64,000 nucleotides of DNA, taken from Neobacillus sp. OS1-2 (GTDB lineage: Bacteria > Bacillota > Bacilli > Bacillales > Cytobacillaceae). Where the stretch lies: NCBI RefSeq assembly GCF_030915505.1, contig NZ_CP133265.1:434001-498000 (forward strand). Direction: 5' to 3'. The translations under genes were made by a program, and so were the position numbers. Below are positions 17,819 to 26,400 of the stretch, in pieces. Position 1 is the stretch's first letter. Every line of letters starts with the position of its first letter. The notes below the pieces were generated by a model. That model had not been told where the DNA came from. It saw only the letters and a program-made list of their open reading frames with translations, and did not search any database.

Positions 17819-18703
17819 CTAATTCGCAGTCATTTTCTTTGTTATAATACGTCCAATCCATCTTGCTAACAGGTTAAATAGTAAGACCGAAATGACTAGC
17901 ACAGCTGCCGAACCATTTGATACCGCTTCAACGTCAGGAATTAACCCTTGTGTATTAACAGACCAAATGTGTACAGCGAGCGTTTCAGCCGGACGAAATA
18001 TATTTAATGGAGATTGATCTGAAAATGGATTCCAATTTGCATAATCAAGTCTTGGAGTTGAAAGACCTGCTGTAAATAATAATGCTGCTGCCTCGCCAAA
18101 TACACGGCCGGCTGCAAGAATAATCCCCGTTAATATCGATGGAAAAGCACTAGGTAATAGTACCGTTTTTATTGTATGCCAATGAGTAATACCTAAGGCA
18201 AGGCTGGCTTCTTTCAAATCACGAGGAACATTACGTATGGAGTCCTCACTTACACGCACGATAACAGGTAAATTAAAGACGGTAAGTGCTAAGGCACCCC
18301 CTATAATCGTATATCCCCAACCAGTTATATTAACAAACATCAACAATCCGAACATCCCTATTACGATTGAAGGAAGTGATGCTAAAACTTCAATACAAGA
18401 GCGAATGATATCCGTTATTTTTCCTGGCTTCGCATACTCCGCCATATAGATTCCGCCACCAACCCCAAGGGGAATAGCGATAATCATCGTAATAAGTAAA
18501 ATATAAAATGAATTAAATAATTGGTCACGGATCCCTCCACCCGCACGAATATTGCTTGAAGGCGTTGTTAAAAACTCCCACGAAATGTGTTTAAATCCAT
18601 TGACCAAAATATAGGAGAACAATCCAACAAGAATTGAAATGATGATAATAGCAATAGCAACAAATACTCCGGTTGCAATTCGGTCAGCTGTTTTACTTTT
18701 CAT
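17819..18703 (-). CDS. pstA: Phosphate ABC transporter permease PstA
   Basis: 294 residues from the ATG at 18703 with AAGGAGGAAG upstream; the open frame extends 5' into pstC but has no RBS there. Six membrane helices and the EAA loop (EASLALGITHWHTIKTVLLPSA) that contacts PstB. TAATG overlap with the pstC stop couples their translation. Confidence 0.93.
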   Translation of the reverse strand: MKSKTADRIATGVFVAIAIIIISILVGLFSYILVNGFKHISWEFLTTPSSNIRAGGGIRDQLFNSFYILLITMIIAIPLGVGGGIYMAEYAKPGKITDIIRSCIEVLASLPSIVIGMFGLLMFVNITGWGYTIIGGALALTVFNLPVIVRVSEDSIRNVPRDLKEASLALGITHWHTIKTVLLPSAFPSILTGIILAAGRVFGEAAALLFTAGLSTPRLDYANWNPFSDQSPLNIFRPAETLAVHIWSVNTQGLIPDVEAVSNGSAAVLVISVLLFNLLARWIGRIITKKMTAN

Positions 18704-19626
18704 TACAGCTTCCTCCTTGATGAAAGATAGCGGATGAGTAATATAAAGGCAAACGACATAACTAATAAAATGAATCCCATCGACCAAAGTGTATTATTTT
18801 CCACACTTCCGTATGTCGTATGACCCATATTTAACGTAATAATTGTCGTTAAAGTGGCTGAAGCATCCAAAATACTTGATGGTAAATTTCTAACATTTCC
18901 GATGACCATTTGAACGGCTAATGCTTCACCAAATGCTCGAGACATCCCCAAAACAATTGCCGTCATTAGTGACGGAAGTGCAGCGGGAATCAGCACTTTA
19001 CGAATGGTTTGCCAACGGGTCGCGCCAAGAGCGTAAGAACCCTCTCTTAAACTTTTTGGCAGCGAGCTCATCGCATCTGTTGCAATGGTGGTGATCGTTG
19101 GTAAAATCATGATGGAAAGCACAATCGTTCCGGAAAGCAAACTAAAACCTAGTCCACCCACATGTTCCCTAATAAATGGAACTAATACTGTAAGCCCGAT
19201 GAATCCATAAACAACAGATGGAATTCCAACTAATAATTCTATGACTGGCTGTAATATTTTTCTTCCCCATGAAGGTGCAATCTCGGTCATGAATATCGCG
19301 CCGCCAATCCCTAATGGTGCTGCAACCAGCGCTGATAGGAGCGTTACAGCAAATGAACCGAAAATAAACGGTAATGCACCATATTCCGGATTGGCTTTAT
19401 TTGTAGGATTCCAGTGTGTACTGGTTATGAACTCAATAAGACTTACACCATTTTTTATAAATGATTGTAATCCTTTTGAGCCTAGAAAAATGGTAATAGA
19501 AATGGTCGCAGATATCATGATCACCGCACACAATATGACAAGAACTTTCCCGCGCATTTCCCCGTTCAGCCAGGGCTTTTCGGATTTTAACAATCTGTCC
19601 TTTGCAGGAATAAACTTTTCTGACAT
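18703..19626 (-). CDS. pstC: Phosphate ABC transporter permease PstC
   Basis: 307 residues, six membrane helices, EAA loop REGSYALGATRWQTIRKVLIP. Forms the membrane channel with PstA. The longer first periplasmic loop (about 50-85) is typical of PstC. Follows pstS after a 78-bp gap that holds a hairpin. Confidence 0.93.
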   Translation of the reverse strand: MSEKFIPAKDRLLKSEKPWLNGEMRGKVLVILCAVIMISATISITIFLGSKGLQSFIKNGVSLIEFITSTHWNPTNKANPEYGALPFIFGSFAVTLLSALVAAPLGIGGAIFMTEIAPSWGRKILQPVIELLVGIPSVVYGFIGLTVLVPFIREHVGGLGFSLLSGTIVLSIMILPTITTIATDAMSSLPKSLREGSYALGATRWQTIRKVLIPAALPSLMTAIVLGMSRAFGEALAVQMVIGNVRNLPSSILDASATLTTIITLNMGHTTYGSVENNTLWSMGFILLVMSFAFILLIRYLSSRRKL

Positions 19627-19654
19627 GGATTAAACACCCCTAAAATGCGTCTAT

Positions 19655-19682
19655 AGGGTAAATGCCATCGTGCACTTACCCT
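19655..19682 (-). terminator. Hairpin between pstS and pstC
   Basis: AGGGTAA-A-TGC / GCA-C-TTACCCT stem with no T-run, so probably a processing or partial-termination hairpin and not a full terminator. In B. subtilis a 3' stem-loop protects the pstS part of the pst mRNA and raises PstS over the permease; the same use here is inferred. Confidence 0.55.
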
Positions 19683-19704
19683 TTCATTCTTTTAGACTAT
19701 CAGT

Positions 19705-20628
19705 TTATAAATCTTTTTGATTTCCTTCGGCATCCCGTTCTACTTTCATTTTTGTAACAGGAAGATATCCTTGTTCTTTTAATAGACTAGTTTGGATATC
19801 ATTCGACATTAAGTAGACAAGGAATGCTTTTGCTAGGCCTTCAGCTTCACCTTTTGTATAAGAATGCTGGTACGCCCAAACTGGAAAATCACCGGATTGT
19901 ACATTTTCAGCTGTTGGTTTGACACCATCAATGGATAGTGGTGTAACAGAATTATCGGTAAAGTACGAGAATGCTAGGTAACCAACTGCTCCATCTGTTT
20001 CGTTAATGATTTTCTTAACTGTGTTTGAAGAATCCTCCGTAATTCCTTCAGCTGGTGTTGCACCATCAAGGGCAAACTTATTAAATATGGCACGTGTTCC
20101 AGATGAATCTGGACGGTTTACAAGAACGATCTTTTGATCCTTACCGCCAAGTTCTTTCCAGTTTGTAATTTTGCCAGTGAATACTTTCATTAAATCTTCT
20201 TTTTTAATATCTTTAATGCCAACTTTTGGATTAACTGCAGCCGTCATACCTACAACCGCTACTTTATGATCGACTAGCTTGTCCGCTGGGATACCCTCTT
20301 TTTCTTCAGCAAATACGTCTGAGTTACCAATTTGTACAGACCCTTCAGCAACTTGTGATAAGCCTGTACCGGAACCACCGGCTTGTACTTGTATATCAAC
20401 ATTTGGATTTTCATTCATAAATTCCTCAGCTGCCGCGGCAATCAAAGGCTGCATCGCGGATGAACCGGAAACGCTCAATGAACCGGACAGTTCTTTATTT
20501 TTCTGACCGTTTGTTTTTGTATCTGTTCCTTCCGTCTTGTCTGTAGAGGCTCCGCCTCCACAAGCCGCCGCGAATACCATTAGTGCTGCCAATAATGTAA
20601 GTAGGCTAAATTTTTTCAAACTTTTCAT
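19705..20628 (-). CDS. pstS: Phosphate-binding lipoprotein PstS
   Basis: 307 residues from the ATG at 20628 (RBS AAAAAGGA); upstream in-frame codons have no RBS. Signal peptide with lipobox VFAAAC, acylated on Cys23. Binds extracellular phosphate and delivers it to PstCA. Phosphate-loop motifs SGSSAMQPL near 56-64, AGGSGTG near 86-92 and PDSSGTR are visible. First gene of the operon, with Pho boxes upstream. Confidence 0.94.
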   Translation of the reverse strand: MKSLKKFSLLTLLAALMVFAAACGGGASTDKTEGTDTKTNGQKNKELSGSLSVSGSSAMQPLIAAAAEEFMNENPNVDIQVQAGGSGTGLSQVAEGSVQIGNSDVFAEEKEGIPADKLVDHKVAVVGMTAAVNPKVGIKDIKKEDLMKVFTGKITNWKELGGKDQKIVLVNRPDSSGTRAIFNKFALDGATPAEGITEDSSNTVKKIINETDGAVGYLAFSYFTDNSVTPLSIDGVKPTAENVQSGDFPVWAYQHSYTKGEAEGLAKAFLVYLMSNDIQTSLLKEQGYLPVTKMKVERDAEGNQKDL

Positions 20629-20686
20629 TTCCTTTTTCCCCCTAAGGTTTTTGTTGGTGATGATGTTTGTCTGCCTTACAAGATTA

Positions 20687-20761
20687 AGCATAAGGGAATA
20701 CTGTAAACAGCGTTTTAAGCGACTGTAAAGGTTTTGTAAATATACATTGTTCTTTTGTAAA
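20687..20761 (-). promoter_or_regulatory. pstS promoter with 11-bp-phased PhoP boxes
   Basis: On the minus strand TTTACA occurs at 20761-20756, 20740-20735, 20729-20724 and 20707-20702. The distances of 21, 11 and 22 bp are about one or two DNA turns, the pattern of PhoP-binding direct repeats (TTAACA-like, 11-bp period). A -10-like TATGCT (20692-20687) lies 9 bp after the last box, where a PhoP-activated promoter has no good -35. Confidence 0.75.
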
Positions 20762-20849
20762 TTTAACAAATTTCATCAATTTTCTAGTTTTCTGAAAAAT
20801 ATCTTACAAATTTCTATATTTTATGACGGTCTTAAAGATTATTTTGTAT

Positions 20850-20884
20850 TAAAAAACACCTGCCTCAATTCGAGACAGGTGTTT
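20850..20884 (-). terminator. pbpA terminator
   Basis: AACACCTGYCTC / GAGRCAGGTGTT stem followed by T6 on the minus strand, just past the pbpA stop. Confidence 0.8.
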
Positions 20885-20891
20885 CAACATA

Positions 20892-23000
20892 TTATTGTTC
20901 GGGCTGCTGGCTATTTTGAGTGGTGTTAGTATTATTTGCATCCCTCGATGCTTTTAAATCAAAATAGGCTTTAAATACTTCATCAGCAATAGACAGGTTA
21001 ACATGTGTTTGGTCCGTCGTTGACCAAGGTACAACAACAGAAATTGCAATTTCAGGGTTATCATAAGGTGCATAACCTGCAAATGTTACATTCCATAACA
21101 TGGGATGACCACCTAAAGGTCCATCATATAATGCTTGCGCTGTTCCGGTTTTTCCGGCAATTTTGTATTGCTTATTTTTAATTGAGCCATACCCAGTTCC
21201 TTGCGGATCATTGACGACAAGCCTTAATCCATCCTTTACATGGTTAATCCAAGATTCTTTCATATCCACTTTATTCAATACTGTTGGTCTTATTTCTTGA
21301 ATAATCGGGCCAAGTTCATCAGAATTACTATTCGGCTCCCGAATTTCTTTAACCAAGTGCGGTTGGATCCTAAGACCGCCATTTGCGATGGTTGAAATAT
21401 ACTGAACAAGCTGTAAGGTGGTATATGTGTCATATTGTCCAATTGCAAAGTCCAACACTTTACCGGCATCAGGTGGTATTTGACCAGCACCATAGCCAGT
21501 TTGTTCACCTGGAAGATCAATGCCTGTTCGAACCCCTAAGCCAAATTGAGCAAAATTATTTCTAAATGTATTTATGGCAGAAACTTTGTTTATTGTTAAC
21601 GGTCCATTCGGCACATACGTTTGTTGCCCGCCAACTTTCATTGCAGTTAAGAACATATACACGTTTGATGATCTCATTAAGGCATATAAATCATTGATTT
21701 GACCAAACCCAACTGTATTCCAAGATTTTTTTACTTGAGTACCCTTAAATTTCAACGGTCGGTCATTAAGGCTATCCCCCGGCGAAATTGCTCCAGTTTG
21801 ATATCCAGTTAGTACCGTTGCTCCCTTTACAACCGAACCCATCGAATAAGAAGTGGTCATATTCCCTAACGCAAAATCTCTCACTTCTGTTTTCTTCGTT
21901 TCACTATCAATTGCATATTGTTTACCTGACATAGCAAGAATTTCCCCGGTTTTCGGGTTCATGACGGTGACCATTGCCCTATCCATATATGGTTGGCCTG
22001 CTCTCGCTTGTCCAAGCTTATCTTGAATAATTTCATCAACCTTTTCTTGAAGGTCGATATCAACCGATAATAATAAATCTTTCCCGCTTTTCCCCTCTTT
22101 ATATACCTGTGATTCCAATACATTTCCTGATTTATCTGTTATATTTTTTACCGATTCTTTTTGACCTTGCAGTACATCTTCATACTGCTGCTCAAGATAA
22201 CTCTTTCCTACCCGGTCATTACGACTATATCCCCTGGCAAGCAAGGAATCCAGACTATCTTTTGGCAAGCCTTCTTTTGCACTGGTCACCTTCCCCAAAA
22301 TGGAGCTTAAAGGCCCATTCCCATCTTCCGTTTTGTATAAAAAGTCCCTGTCCCAATCCGTTGTCGTATCTACTCCTGGTAAAGAATCAAGGTTTTCACT
22401 TACAATTGCATATTCTTCATCAGTGACATCTTTATTTTTTATAATATGTGGTGATAATGCCGTTCCACTGGACATTTCCCGAAAAATAGCCAATACTTCT
22501 AGCTCTTGATTGGAAAAAGAATTTAGTTCTTCTTCCGTAATTCTTTCCCTTGTTAGGTCATAAATTTCTTTATCATATTCCTTTTTATCTAACTCTTTTT
22601 TCTGCAGCCTTGCCTTATCTTCATCTGTTACTTTTGCATTAGCTAATTTAGGATGTTTCATGATCCAGAAATCTTGACGATCCCTCTTGGTAATTGATTT
22701 GAAATCTTCCTCAGTATCTTTACTAATAAGCGCAGCTAACCTTTTAGCGATATTTAGCATTTCGCTCGTCGTAACTGTACTTGATCGTGTATAAGTAATT
22801 GCTTTTAACGGTTTATTTCCAACTACTAACTTCCCATTAGTATCATATATTTTCCCGCGCGGCACAGAAGAATTTATAGGAACAATCTCCTTTTGTTCAA
22901 TTTCCCGCTTAAAATCATCTCCAAAAACAATTTGTAATTCACCAAGGCGAAGGATCAGGATGGAAAAAAGCACAAATACAACAAAAAACACCATGTTCAA
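20892..23000 (-). CDS. pbpA: Penicillin-binding protein 2A (class B transpeptidase)
   Basis: 702 residues as an intact frame. A membrane anchor (residues 4-20) is followed by the PBP dimerisation domain and a transpeptidase domain with SVVK (Ser389, Lys392), SSN (444-446) and KTGT (617-620). It crosslinks peptidoglycan for lateral wall growth. The frame begins with TTG at 23000 or ATG at 22994, neither with an RBS. The expected basic N-terminus (KKKTHVPFRLN) is encoded just upstream but has no start codon in this frame; see the feature at 23001-23044. Order pstS-pbpA-MFS-sodA is as in B. subtilis. Confidence 0.9.
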   Translation of the reverse strand: MNMVFFVVFVLFSILILRLGELQIVFGDDFKREIEQKEIVPINSSVPRGKIYDTNGKLVVGNKPLKAITYTRSSTVTTSEMLNIAKRLAALISKDTEEDFKSITKRDRQDFWIMKHPKLANAKVTDEDKARLQKKELDKKEYDKEIYDLTRERITEEELNSFSNQELEVLAIFREMSSGTALSPHIIKNKDVTDEEYAIVSENLDSLPGVDTTTDWDRDFLYKTEDGNGPLSSILGKVTSAKEGLPKDSLDSLLARGYSRNDRVGKSYLEQQYEDVLQGQKESVKNITDKSGNVLESQVYKEGKSGKDLLLSVDIDLQEKVDEIIQDKLGQARAGQPYMDRAMVTVMNPKTGEILAMSGKQYAIDSETKKTEVRDFALGNMTTSYSMGSVVKGATVLTGYQTGAISPGDSLNDRPLKFKGTQVKKSWNTVGFGQINDLYALMRSSNVYMFLTAMKVGGQQTYVPNGPLTINKVSAINTFRNNFAQFGLGVRTGIDLPGEQTGYGAGQIPPDAGKVLDFAIGQYDTYTTLQLVQYISTIANGGLRIQPHLVKEIREPNSNSDELGPIIQEIRPTVLNKVDMKESWINHVKDGLRLVVNDPQGTGYGSIKNKQYKIAGKTGTAQALYDGPLGGHPMLWNVTFAGYAPYDNPEIAISVVVPWSTTDQTHVNLSIADEVFKAYFDLKASRDANNTNTTQNSQQPEQ

Positions 23001-23044
23001 ACGAAATGGGACATGTGTTTTCTTTTTTTCTTCTTATTAACCAA
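23001..23044 (-). other. Apparent frameshift at the 5' end of pbpA
   Basis: A TTG at 23044 preceded by GGAAGTG reads M-V-N-K-K-K-K and then leaves the pbpA frame; the pbpA frame reads K-K-K-T-H-V-P-F-R-L-N-M into the anchor. The two join without gap if the A7 tract on the minus strand (23029-23023) had eight A. It is either a sequencing error in a homopolymer, a real mutation, or slippage-dependent expression. Confidence 0.6.
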
Positions 23045-23146
23045 GATCTATATACACTTCCTTTTTTACATAAGGCTCACCATAACTTTCTTTATTTTAT
23101 AAGATAATGTCCCATATATCCATGCATAAGACTTACCAGTTTTTAA

Positions 23147-23184
23147 AAAAATGCGATGAGAAATAAGAACCTCATCGCATTTTT
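23147..23184 (-). terminator. Terminator of the MFS gene
   Basis: AAATGCGATGAG / CTCATCGCATTT stem with flanking A- and T-runs, just past the MFS stop on the minus strand. Confidence 0.8.
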
Positions 23185-24398
23185 ATTTCTGGTAGTTGAA
23201 CTCGTTTTATAAAAAAATAAATGATCGAATGTCCGGCCCCAATAAACAACAGTAAAATCGGAATACTTTTCGCTTCATTAAACCAGGTGACCGAAGCAAG
23301 AAAAGCAAGGATGGATACGATACGCCCTAAATTTAAGAAGATCTCTCGAACCACGATATACTCAATTCGCATTTCCGCCGCTTTCCAACCGCGGCCAATT
23401 ACATCATAGGTCGTTGAGTGATATGGGACAAGCAATAGTGGATAAGCAACCGCAATCATCGCTGCGTAAATTAACAATTTCACAAAATTAATATCCCAAA
23501 CGATTAGCAAGACTGCTGCATAAAGGATGATGCCGCCAATCAGAATGGCTTTTTTTCGATACTCTTTTTTTATCATCCGCGACGCAAAATAATAAGCAAC
23601 AAAGGATATCCCTGAATTAATTAACCCAAATGTTCCTAATGCCATTTCACTTCCCGTCGAAATATAAACAAAAACAGAGATAACAAATAAAAACGTCCCT
23701 TCTCTAAGTCCCTGGAAAAAGTGGGCATTGGTAATGAGACGCCAATTTTCATTCCGTTTTCTCTCTGCAATGATCCGCTTAAAGCAGTATTTTCCTGAAG
23801 CCGGTCTTCGTTTTAGTGAAAAGCTCAAAAAAATGGCAAGTGCAAATAATGCTAACGAGAGGCCAAACACAAATGTATATCCGGTGAACTTTTCAAATCT
23901 GGTGATAATAATGCCAGCTGCTAATGGCCCTATCATTCCACCACCGGAGGTTAAAATCCCTAAGAATCCATTGAAAAAGTCTCTCGTCTCAGGTTCGGTG
24001 ATTTCAAAGGTTAACACATTATAGGCGAGCCAATAAAACCCATACCCAATTCCAAGCAGGCTCCCTAATAATAGTAGATACGTGGAAGCTCTAGTCCCCG
24101 AAATTAATACCGCTAGATAAAAGATTGCCAAAAATATAACTCCGATTCGAAGGACTATAACCCGATCGATTTTCTTTGCCCAACGCCCCGCAAGGATAAA
24201 CGTTAACGGCTGCAAAACAACAATCGACAGGTTATATAGGGCAATATCCGAATACTTTCCCGTTTGTTTCCAAAGATAAATATTCACAAATGTGTTCGAT
24301 AAGGCAACACTCAATGAATACAAACCACCAATAATCAGTAAAAGTGATAAATCTTTGGTTAATTCTACATCACCTAAAATCCTAAATTTTTTTGCCAT
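23172..24398 (-). CDS. yqgE: MFS transporter (YqgE-like)
   Basis: 408 residues from the ATG at 24398 (RBS GGGGAG). Eleven to twelve membrane helices; short basic loop GRWAKKIDR between helices 2 and 3 is the MFS motif A position. Substrate unknown. The position between sodA and pbpA matches yqgE of B. subtilis. Confidence 0.82.
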   Translation of the reverse strand: MAKKFRILGDVELTKDLSLLLIIGGLYSLSVALSNTFVNIYLWKQTGKYSDIALYNLSIVVLQPLTFILAGRWAKKIDRVIVLRIGVIFLAIFYLAVLISGTRASTYLLLLGSLLGIGYGFYWLAYNVLTFEITEPETRDFFNGFLGILTSGGGMIGPLAAGIIITRFEKFTGYTFVFGLSLALFALAIFLSFSLKRRPASGKYCFKRIIAERKRNENWRLITNAHFFQGLREGTFLFVISVFVYISTGSEMALGTFGLINSGISFVAYYFASRMIKKEYRKKAILIGGIILYAAVLLIVWDINFVKLLIYAAMIAVAYPLLLVPYHSTTYDVIGRGWKAAEMRIEYIVVREIFLNLGRIVSILAFLASVTWFNEAKSIPILLLFIGAGHSIIYFFIKRVQLPEIKMR

Positions 24399-24473
24399 AA
24401 AAAAACTCCCCTTTGTATAAGGGTAGTCTTTATCTGGTCCATAGTTCTTATTCAATATTTTAGGAAAACGAAA

Positions 24474-24499
24474 AAAGGCAGCCGCTGGCTGCCTCTTTT
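24474..24499 (-). terminator. sodA terminator
   Basis: AAGGCAGCC / GGCTGCCT stem with A/T-runs, 9 bp after the sodA stop. Confidence 0.75.
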
Positions 24500-24507
24500 C
24501 ATTCTAT

Positions 24508-25116
24508 TTATTTTGCTGCACTGTATCGTTTTGAAACTTCATCCCAGTTAACTACATTCCAGAATGCACCGATATAGTCAGGGCGTTTGTTTTGGAATTT
24601 CAAGTAATACGCATGTTCCCAAACATCAAGGCCAAGGATCGGAGTCTTCCCTTCCATTAATGGAGAGTCTTGATTAGGAGTGCTTGATACTTCTAATTCG
24701 CCATTATTTACAGATAACCAAGCCCAGCCAGAGCCGAAGCGAGTTGTAGCAGCTTTGGCAAACTCTTCTTTAAAGCTCTCGAAGCTGCCAAATTTATTGT
24801 TGATAGCATCTGCTAATTCACCAGCAGGTGCGCCGCCGCCATTTGGAGAAAGGATTTGCCAGAATAAAGAATGGTTAGCGTGTCCGCCGCCATTGTTACG
24901 TACTGCAGTACGTGCAGCTTCTGGAACCGCATCCAAATTAGCAATTACTTCTTCAACTGATTTTGAAAGTAATTCTTCGTTACCAGCTAATGCATTGTTT
25001 AAATTTGTCACATATGTGTTGTGATGTCTAGTGTGGTGAATATTCATCGTTTCTTTGTCAATGTGCGGTTCAAGTGCATCTTCTGCGTAAGGTAAATTCG
25101 GTAATTCAAATGCCAT
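24508..25116 (-). CDS. sodA: Superoxide dismutase (Mn)
   Basis: 202 residues. Converts superoxide to hydrogen peroxide and oxygen in the cytoplasm. Metal ligands are visible: His27 (MNIHHTRHH), the His of [12 protein letters not shown], and the Asp and His of [10 protein letters not shown]. The GGGHANH pattern and residue set favour manganese. AGGAGGAA RBS 8 bp upstream. Monocistronic, with its own promoter and terminator. Confidence 0.96.
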   Translation of the reverse strand: MAFELPNLPYAEDALEPHIDKETMNIHHTRHHNTYVTNLNNALAGNEELLSKSVEEVIANLDAVPEAARTAVRNNGGGHANHSLFWQILSPNGGGAPAGELADAINNKFGSFESFKEEFAKAATTRFGSGWAWLSVNNGELEVSSTPNQDSPLMEGKTPILGLDVWEHAYYLKFQNKRPDYIGAFWNVVNWDEVSKRYSAAK

Positions 25117-25197
25117 AATAAGTTCCTCCTATGTACGGATATTTTTTAGGCTTTAGTAATTCTTACTTTTTAAGAATATTTCTAAAGCTTTAGTCTA

Positions 25198-25226
25198 AAG
25201 ATACCAAAATTTGTTCATGGTTTCAA
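25198..25226 (-). promoter_or_regulatory. sodA promoter
   Basis: TTGAAA (25226-25221), 17-bp spacer, TATCTT (25203-25198) on the minus strand. Part of the 470-bp gap 25117-25586. Confidence 0.5.
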
Positions 25227-25281
25227 ATTTAATGCTTAGTCTCCACCATAAATACAATACCCGATAATCAGATTTTTATTC

Positions 25282-25406
25282 CGAGAAAAGCGAAAGCGCC
25301 TTGGTCAGCCCCGACAAGCACAAGACAAGCCGGCCGAAAGGTTGCTTTTTAACCTTTTGGACGGCTTGGCTTGTGACCTCGAGGGGCTAGGCGCTGGAGC
25401 TGGACA
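25282..25406. repeat. Long palindromic intergenic repeat
   Basis: A GC-rich, self-complementary element in an AT-rich gap. Nested arms: AGCGCC (25295) with GGCGCT (25390), AGCCCC (25307) with GGGGCT (25383), CAAGCC (25325) with GGCTTG, and GGTTGC/TAACC around the centre. Its right end, read on the minus strand, starts TGTCCAGCT, as does the partial copy at 17743. It resembles the dispersed repeats found between genes in many Bacillus-group genomes. Folded RNA or cruciform formation is possible; function unknown. Confidence 0.75.
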
Positions 25407-25526
25407 TTTCTCAAAGTCGAAACATTATAGATTTCGAAAAATTGTCATGTTTCAGCAAAACAGCATACTGTCAACGATTTTTGTCATAATCCTATTTCCG
25501 CCCTTCCAAATCATGTAAATTTCATA

Positions 25527-25555
25527 TTGACACAATGTTAATAATTCATTTTAAT
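25527..25555 (+). promoter_or_regulatory. Promoter of the Fnr-like gene
   Basis: TTGACA (25527-25532), 17-bp spacer, TTTAAT (25550-25555), about 30 bp before the start codon. No clear TGTGA-N6-TCACA box is present. Confidence 0.6.
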
Positions 25556-25586
25556 CAAGCTGAAGGCAGAATAAGGAGTGACTGAT

Positions 25587-26282
25587 ATGCAAAATAGCAG
25601 CCTTTCTATATATAATTTACTGGTAGAGTTTTTTCAAAAAAGCGAACCAATCCAAAAAGTTAAATCTGGAACAGTACTATTTCAAGAAAAGGATTCTGTT
25701 GAATATGTTTACTTATTGCTTAAAGGGAGTATTGCCCTTGGCAGAGTCCATTTACGGGGAAAGGATTTTATTTTAAAAATCTTAAACGACCATGAATTAA
25801 TCGTTGAGTACCAGCTTTTCAAAGCTACGCCTCATTATCAATTTTATGCCAAAACACTCACAGACTGCGAACTACTATTCATTAAAAAGGAACAATTTGA
25901 AGCGTTAATTTCAGCTGACCCTGAAGCCATGAGTGCACTTGTAGCTTGGTTTAGCACAGGTTATTTAAAAGCACAGATGAAATGCCAGGACTTAATTATG
26001 AACGGTAAAAAAGGCGGTTTATATTCTATCCTCATCCGCCTTTGTAATTCTTATGGAGTGAAGTCAGAAGATGGCATTCTCATTGACCTGCCTTTAACAC
26101 ATCAAGAATTAGCCAATTTAACTTATGGAACAAGAGAAGTCATTCAACGCGCTTTGATGGACCTTCGCCAGAAAGATATTGTTTCATATGAAAATCAAAA
26201 ATTCACCGTGAAAAATCTAACCTTTTTAAAAGAAGAAGTGGATTGTCAAAATTGTTCATTTGAAATATGCGGTTTAAATTAG
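25587..26282 (+). CDS. Crp/Fnr family regulator with Bacillus-type C-terminal Fe-S motif
   Basis: 231 residues from the ATG at 25587, 8 bp after AAGGAG; the GTG at 25578 overlaps that RBS. Cyclic-nucleotide-like sensor domain (about 20-125), dimer helix, then a winged helix (LTHQELANLTYGTREVIQRALMDL, about 168-195). The tail has Cys220-x2-Cys223-x4-Cys228, exactly the spacing of the [4Fe-4S] ligands of B. subtilis Fnr, whose cluster is also C-terminal. Likely an oxygen or redox sensor. It sits beside sodA in a place where B. subtilis Fnr is not found, so it could be a paralogue. Confidence 0.83.
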   Translation: MQNSSLSIYNLLVEFFQKSEPIQKVKSGTVLFQEKDSVEYVYLLLKGSIALGRVHLRGKDFILKILNDHELIVEYQLFKATPHYQFYAKTLTDCELLFIKKEQFEALISADPEAMSALVAWFSTGYLKAQMKCQDLIMNGKKGGLYSILIRLCNSYGVKSEDGILIDLPLTHQELANLTYGTREVIQRALMDLRQKDIVSYENQKFTVKNLTFLKEEVDCQNCSFEICGLN

Positions 26283-26284
26283 GT

Positions 26285-26316
26285 TTCAAAAGCCACTGTT
26301 AATAGTGGCTTTTGAA
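26285..26316. terminator. Terminator after the Fnr-like gene
   Basis: Perfect 13-bp stem TTCAAAAGCCACT / AGTGGCTTTTGAA directly after the stop codon. Confidence 0.75.
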
Positions 26317-26400
26317 CTTTGATGAAAACCTTCATCATCCTTGTATATAACGATTGCACAAGCTACAATAGAGATTGAATCTGCATAAAGGTGGTCTACT

